Assembly (NCBI RefSeq): GCF_900169065.1
Contig: NZ_FXZB01000016.1
Span: forward strand, 1-64,000
DNA: 64,000 bases
Reading direction: 5' to 3'
From: Brevibacterium aurantiacum
GTDB taxonomy: Bacteria > Actinomycetota > Actinomycetes > Actinomycetales > Brevibacteriaceae
The notes below the pieces were generated by a model, which ran no database searches, was not told the DNA's origin, and was given only the letters and a program-made list of their open reading frames with translations. This document shows, piece after piece, positions 61,373-64,000 of this stretch; positions within the stretch are counted from its first letter, which is position 1, and each line of letters opens with the position of its first letter. Both the position numbers and the translations under genes were made by a program.

Positions 61373-62869
61373 ATGGGCGTGAATCTCAGCACTGGAAGCG
61401 AACCTGACAGCGCATCCGACCAGCCAACCACCACGGGTCTCGATGCCCGCCGCATCGGCACCGTGGCGCTCGTCTTCATGATCATTGCCGCCTCGGCGCC
61501 GTTGACCGTGGTCGCCGGCGGCGTCCCGAGCAACTTCGCGATCACCGGTCTCCTCGGAATCCCACTGTCGTTCGTCGTTCTGGGCATCATTCTCGTCCTC
61601 TTCGCCATCGGCTATGCGGCGATGAGCAGGCACGTGCACAACGCCGGTGCCTTCTTCGCCTACATCTCCAAGGGCCTGGGCAAGCCCGTCGGGATGGGCG
61701 CGGCCGTCACCGCGCTCGTCGCCTACAACTCGATGCAGATCGGCATCGCCGGAATGTTCGGCTTCGTCTTCTCCTCCTTCCTCGATTCGATCTTCGGCCT
61801 GCAGGTCTCCTGGTGGGTCTGTGCACTCATCGCCTGGGTCATCGTCGGAATCATGGGTGTCCTGCGGGTCGACTTCTCCGCGAAGGTCCTCGGGATCATC
61901 GTCGGCACCGAATTCCTCGTCGTCATCATCTACGACATCATCGGTCTCAGCCACAGCCCCGAGGGCGTCACCGCCGGTGGCATGCTTCCCGACCAACTCT
62001 TCGCACCCGGAGTCGGCGCGGCCCTGGCGTTCTCGATCGCGGCGTTCATGGGCTTCGAATCGGGTGCCATCTACAACGAAGAGGTCAAGGACCCCAAGCG
62101 CACGGCAGGACGGGCGACTATCATCGCGGTGAGCATCATCGCCGTCTTCTACGCATTCTCCGCCTGGGCGATGACCGTGGCCGAAGGAACCTCGAACGTC
62201 GTCGGGCGATCGCAGGAGTTCGGCCCCGACCTCATGTTCGTCTTCCTCGGCGAACATGCCCCGGTCTGGTTCGTCGACCTCGCGAACCTGCTCTTCCTCA
62301 CCTCGCTCCTGGCCGCACTCGTGGCCTTCCACAACATCGTGGCCCGCTACTTCTTCGCCCTCGGGCGTGATCGGGTGCTGCCGAGCGTTCTCGCCAGGAC
62401 CTCGCGTCGTACGGGTGCCCCGATTGCCGGATCTCTGACCCAGTCAGGGCTGGCACTCGTCGTCATCCTCGTCTTCGCCATTGCCGGTCCGGGCAGTGAG
62501 GACCCGCTGTTTCCCGTCGTCACCCTCTTCACCTGGCTGACGAATATGGGTGCCTTCGGGCTCGTGTTGCTCATGGCTCTGACTGCGCTGGCCGTCGTCG
62601 GATTCCTGCGCTCTCACTCACACGAATATTCGCTGTGGACCAGAGCAATCGCACCTGGTCTCTCAGCGATCGGACTGCTCATCCTCTTCATCTCCATCGT
62701 CGTGAACTTCAACGTCCTCATCGGACTTGAAGGTACCTCGGTGCTGTCCTGGCTGCTGCCCGCCATCGTGCTCGTGCCCGGCATCATCGGGACCATCTGG
62801 GCACTCGTCCTCCGGTCGAGTCGCCCACAGGTCTATGCAGGCATCGGCACAGGTGGAAGCCTGGGATGA
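61373..62869 (+). CDS. APC-superfamily amino acid/amine permease
   Basis: This is a 498-residue transporter with 12 predicted helices. The helix 1 break reads MIIAASAPLTVVAGGVPSNFA, helix 6 region FSIAAFMGFESGAIYNEEVKDPKRT (the conserved FE-G motif), and RDRVLPSVLARTSRRTGAP is the helix 8-9 loop. It ends with a short hydrophilic tail. Its place between an AraC regulator and an aldehyde dehydrogenase suggests uptake of the amine oxidised by the copper amine oxidase. AAGGGGG precedes the ATG. Confidence 0.89.
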   Translation: MGVNLSTGSEPDSASDQPTTTGLDARRIGTVALVFMIIAASAPLTVVAGGVPSNFAITGLLGIPLSFVVLGIILVLFAIGYAAMSRHVHNAGAFFAYISKGLGKPVGMGAAVTALVAYNSMQIGIAGMFGFVFSSFLDSIFGLQVSWWVCALIAWVIVGIMGVLRVDFSAKVLGIIVGTEFLVVIIYDIIGLSHSPEGVTAGGMLPDQLFAPGVGAALAFSIAAFMGFESGAIYNEEVKDPKRTAGRATIIAVSIIAVFYAFSAWAMTVAEGTSNVVGRSQEFGPDLMFVFLGEHAPVWFVDLANLLFLTSLLAALVAFHNIVARYFFALGRDRVLPSVLARTSRRTGAPIAGSLTQSGLALVVILVFAIAGPGSEDPLFPVVTLFTWLTNMGAFGLVLLMALTALAVVGFLRSHSHEYSLWTRAIAPGLSAIGLLILFISIVVNFNVLIGLEGTSVLSWLLPAIVLVPGIIGTIWALVLRSSRPQVYAGIGTGGSLG

Positions 62870-62924
62870 GGCCCCGACTCAACCGACCCGCAATCACTCG
62901 ATCCACCCTCGAAAAAGGAGAATC

Positions 62925-64000
62925 ATGAGCACCGACCTCACCACCTTCGCCGGACTGCTGTCATCCGTCGATGATCCCAAAGGCCGCGAACTGCTCGACC
63001 CCGCCACCGGCGAGGTTGTCGGTCGTACCCGTGAAGGCAGCCCCGCCGACATCGACACCGCTGTCGCTGCCGCCCGCAAGGTCCAGTCCGACTGGGCAGC
63101 GCGGACCTCTGCCGAACGCAGCGAGCTGCTGAACAAGGCCGCCGACGCAATCGAAGCTTCCGCCGAAGCGCTGGCCGAGCTGCTCTCACGCGAACAGGGC
63201 AAGCCGCTCAACGGACCCAACGCCCGCTTCGAGGTCGGAGCATGCGCCGCTTGGCTGCGCGCCAACGCCGCCTTCGAACTCGAGCCAGAGGTCCTCGTCG
63301 ACGATGAGGAGACCCACGCCGAACTCCACTACGCGCCCGTCGGAGTCGTCGGTGCCGTCGGTCCCTGGAACTGGCCGATGATGATCTCGGTCTGGCAGTT
63401 CGCGCCCTCGCTGAAGATGGGCAACACCGTCGTCCTCAAGCCCTCCGAGTACACGCCTCTGTCCGTGCAGGCGCTCGTCGCAGTTATCAACCAGGTCCTG
63501 CCTGCAGACGTTCTCACGGTCGTTCCCGGCAGCGGCGAGGTCGGTGCGGCCCTGACCTCCCACGCCGACATCGACAAGATCATGTTTACTGGATCGACAA
63601 AGACCGGCCAGGCCATCATGCGCTCGGCCGCGGACACCCTGGCCAGGCTGACGCTGGAGCTGGGAGGCAACGACGCAGGAATCGTGCTCGAGAACGCCGA
63701 TCCTGCCGCCATTGCCGGCGACCTGTTCTGGGGTGCGTTCATCAACACCGGTCAGACCTGTGCGGCGATGAAGCGCCTCTACGTTCCCGAATCCCTCTAC
63801 GACCAGGTCTGCGAAGCCCTCGTCGAGGTGGCCAAGCAGTCACCGATGGGTGTGGGCCTGGAAGAGGAGAACGTACTCGGACCGCTGCAGAACAAGCAGC
63901 AATACGACATCGTCGCCAAACTCGTGCAGGCCGCCAAAGACTCCGGCGCCCGTGTCCTCACCGGCGGTGACCCCGCTGCAGACCAGCCGGGCTACTTCTA
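62925..64000 (+). CDS. Aldehyde dehydrogenase, truncated by window end
   Basis: The first 358 residues of an ALDH-superfamily protein are visible; the rest lies beyond 64000. Asn149 in PWNWPMM, Glu245 in LELGGND and Cys279 in NTGQTCAA form the active site. The style (GAVGPWNWP, TLELGGNDAGIVLE) matches the NAD-dependent aldehyde dehydrogenases close to AldC/ALDH of actinobacteria. AAAGGAG is 5 bases before the ATG. It follows the APC permease and would oxidise the aldehyde released by the amine oxidase. Confidence 0.9.
   Translation, partial: MSTDLTTFAGLLSSVDDPKGRELLDPATGEVVGRTREGSPADIDTAVAAARKVQSDWAARTSAERSELLNKAADAIEASAEALAELLSREQGKPLNGPNARFEVGACAAWLRANAAFELEPEVLVDDEETHAELHYAPVGVVGAVGPWNWPMMISVWQFAPSLKMGNTVVLKPSEYTPLSVQALVAVINQVLPADVLTVVPGSGEVGAALTSHADIDKIMFTGSTKTGQAIMRSAADTLARLTLELGGNDAGIVLENADPAAIAGDLFWGAFINTGQTCAAMKRLYVPESLYDQVCEALVEVAKQSPMGVGLEEENVLGPLQNKQQYDIVAKLVQAAKDSGARVLTGGDPAADQPGYF

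Noticed and set aside
61034..62332. A 432-codon minus-strand frame opposite the APC permease
   Set aside because: It is highly acidic low-complexity antisense of a membrane protein, with no recognisable domain.
1..64000. tRNA, rRNA, CRISPR arrays, prophage or toxin-antitoxin genes
   Set aside because: Reading both strands showed no cloverleaf, ribosomal segment, regular repeat array, integrase or small paired toxin-antitoxin ORFs that could be supported.

Overview
The window is about 64 kb of high-GC DNA, densely packed with short intergenic gaps, frequent GTG/TTG starts and 4-base stop/start overlaps. It also carries a DUF3073 protein, a sterol-carrier-like protein beside an L-asparaginase, a ThrE-type exporter and a Tat lipoprotein. 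Together these point to a free-living heterotrophic actinobacterium. The gene content resembles Brevibacterium (inference; no species can be named). No rRNA, tRNA, CRISPR array, phage or complete insertion sequence was seen.

Layout. (1) 1-1385: a structured non-coding edge, then a secreted two-domain protein behind a perfect 22-bp palindrome. (2) 1477-2468: purQ and purS on the minus strand. (3) 2615-11637: a long minus-strand polyamine operon running aldehyde dehydrogenase, amidohydrolase, potA, potD, potB, potC, FAD amine oxidoreductase. (4) 12024-14366: a single-ORF PurD-PurC fusion, divergent from asparaginase, sterol-carrier protein, aldehyde dehydrogenase and a DMT transporter. (5) 18288-22880: UspA-type protein, small membrane protein, purF, purM and a DUF3073 gene. 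(6) 23009-25323: three poorly known genes including an HTTM-like membrane protein. (7) 25342-31131: LysR regulator, two DMT transporters, a PLP aminotransferase and a phytoene-desaturase-like flavoprotein. (8) 31179-32711: a TPP riboswitch controlling a TenA protein and a P-loop kinase. (9) 32753-38713: VOC protein, HutD, a Ser/Gly-rich anchored protein, catalase and an amino-acid/amine permease. (10) 39125-44314: a second polyamine operon (gamma-glutamyl-amine synthetase, gamma-glutamyl amidohydrolase, aldehyde dehydrogenase, SDR, FadR-type regulator). (11) 44338-49558: aconitase, Fpg glycosylase, aldo/keto reductase, MFS transporter. (12) 49610-57304: TetR, flavin monooxygenase, SDR, ThrE, GMC oxidoreductase, muconolactone isomerase, MFS transporter. 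(13) 57449-64000: an amine-oxidation locus with a copper amine oxidase, a 26-codon ORF, TetR, AraC/FeaR-like regulator, APC permease and a truncated aldehyde dehydrogenase.

How the genes fit together. Two themes recur: purine synthesis (purS, purQ, purD-purC, purF, purM spread over 21 kb) and amine catabolism. The glutamylated polyamine route appears split. Uptake, the gamma-glutamyl-amine oxidase and one aldehyde dehydrogenase sit at 2.6-11.6 kb, while the glutamylating ligase, the final amidohydrolase and a second aldehyde dehydrogenase sit at 39-44 kb. A copper-amine-oxidase route for aromatic or monoamines sits at the right end. The observations most worth following up are the PurD-PurC fusion, the TPP-controlled TenA-plus-kinase pair, the amidohydrolase inside the polyamine operon, the Ser/Gly-rich membrane protein, and the small ORF abutting the copper amine oxidase.
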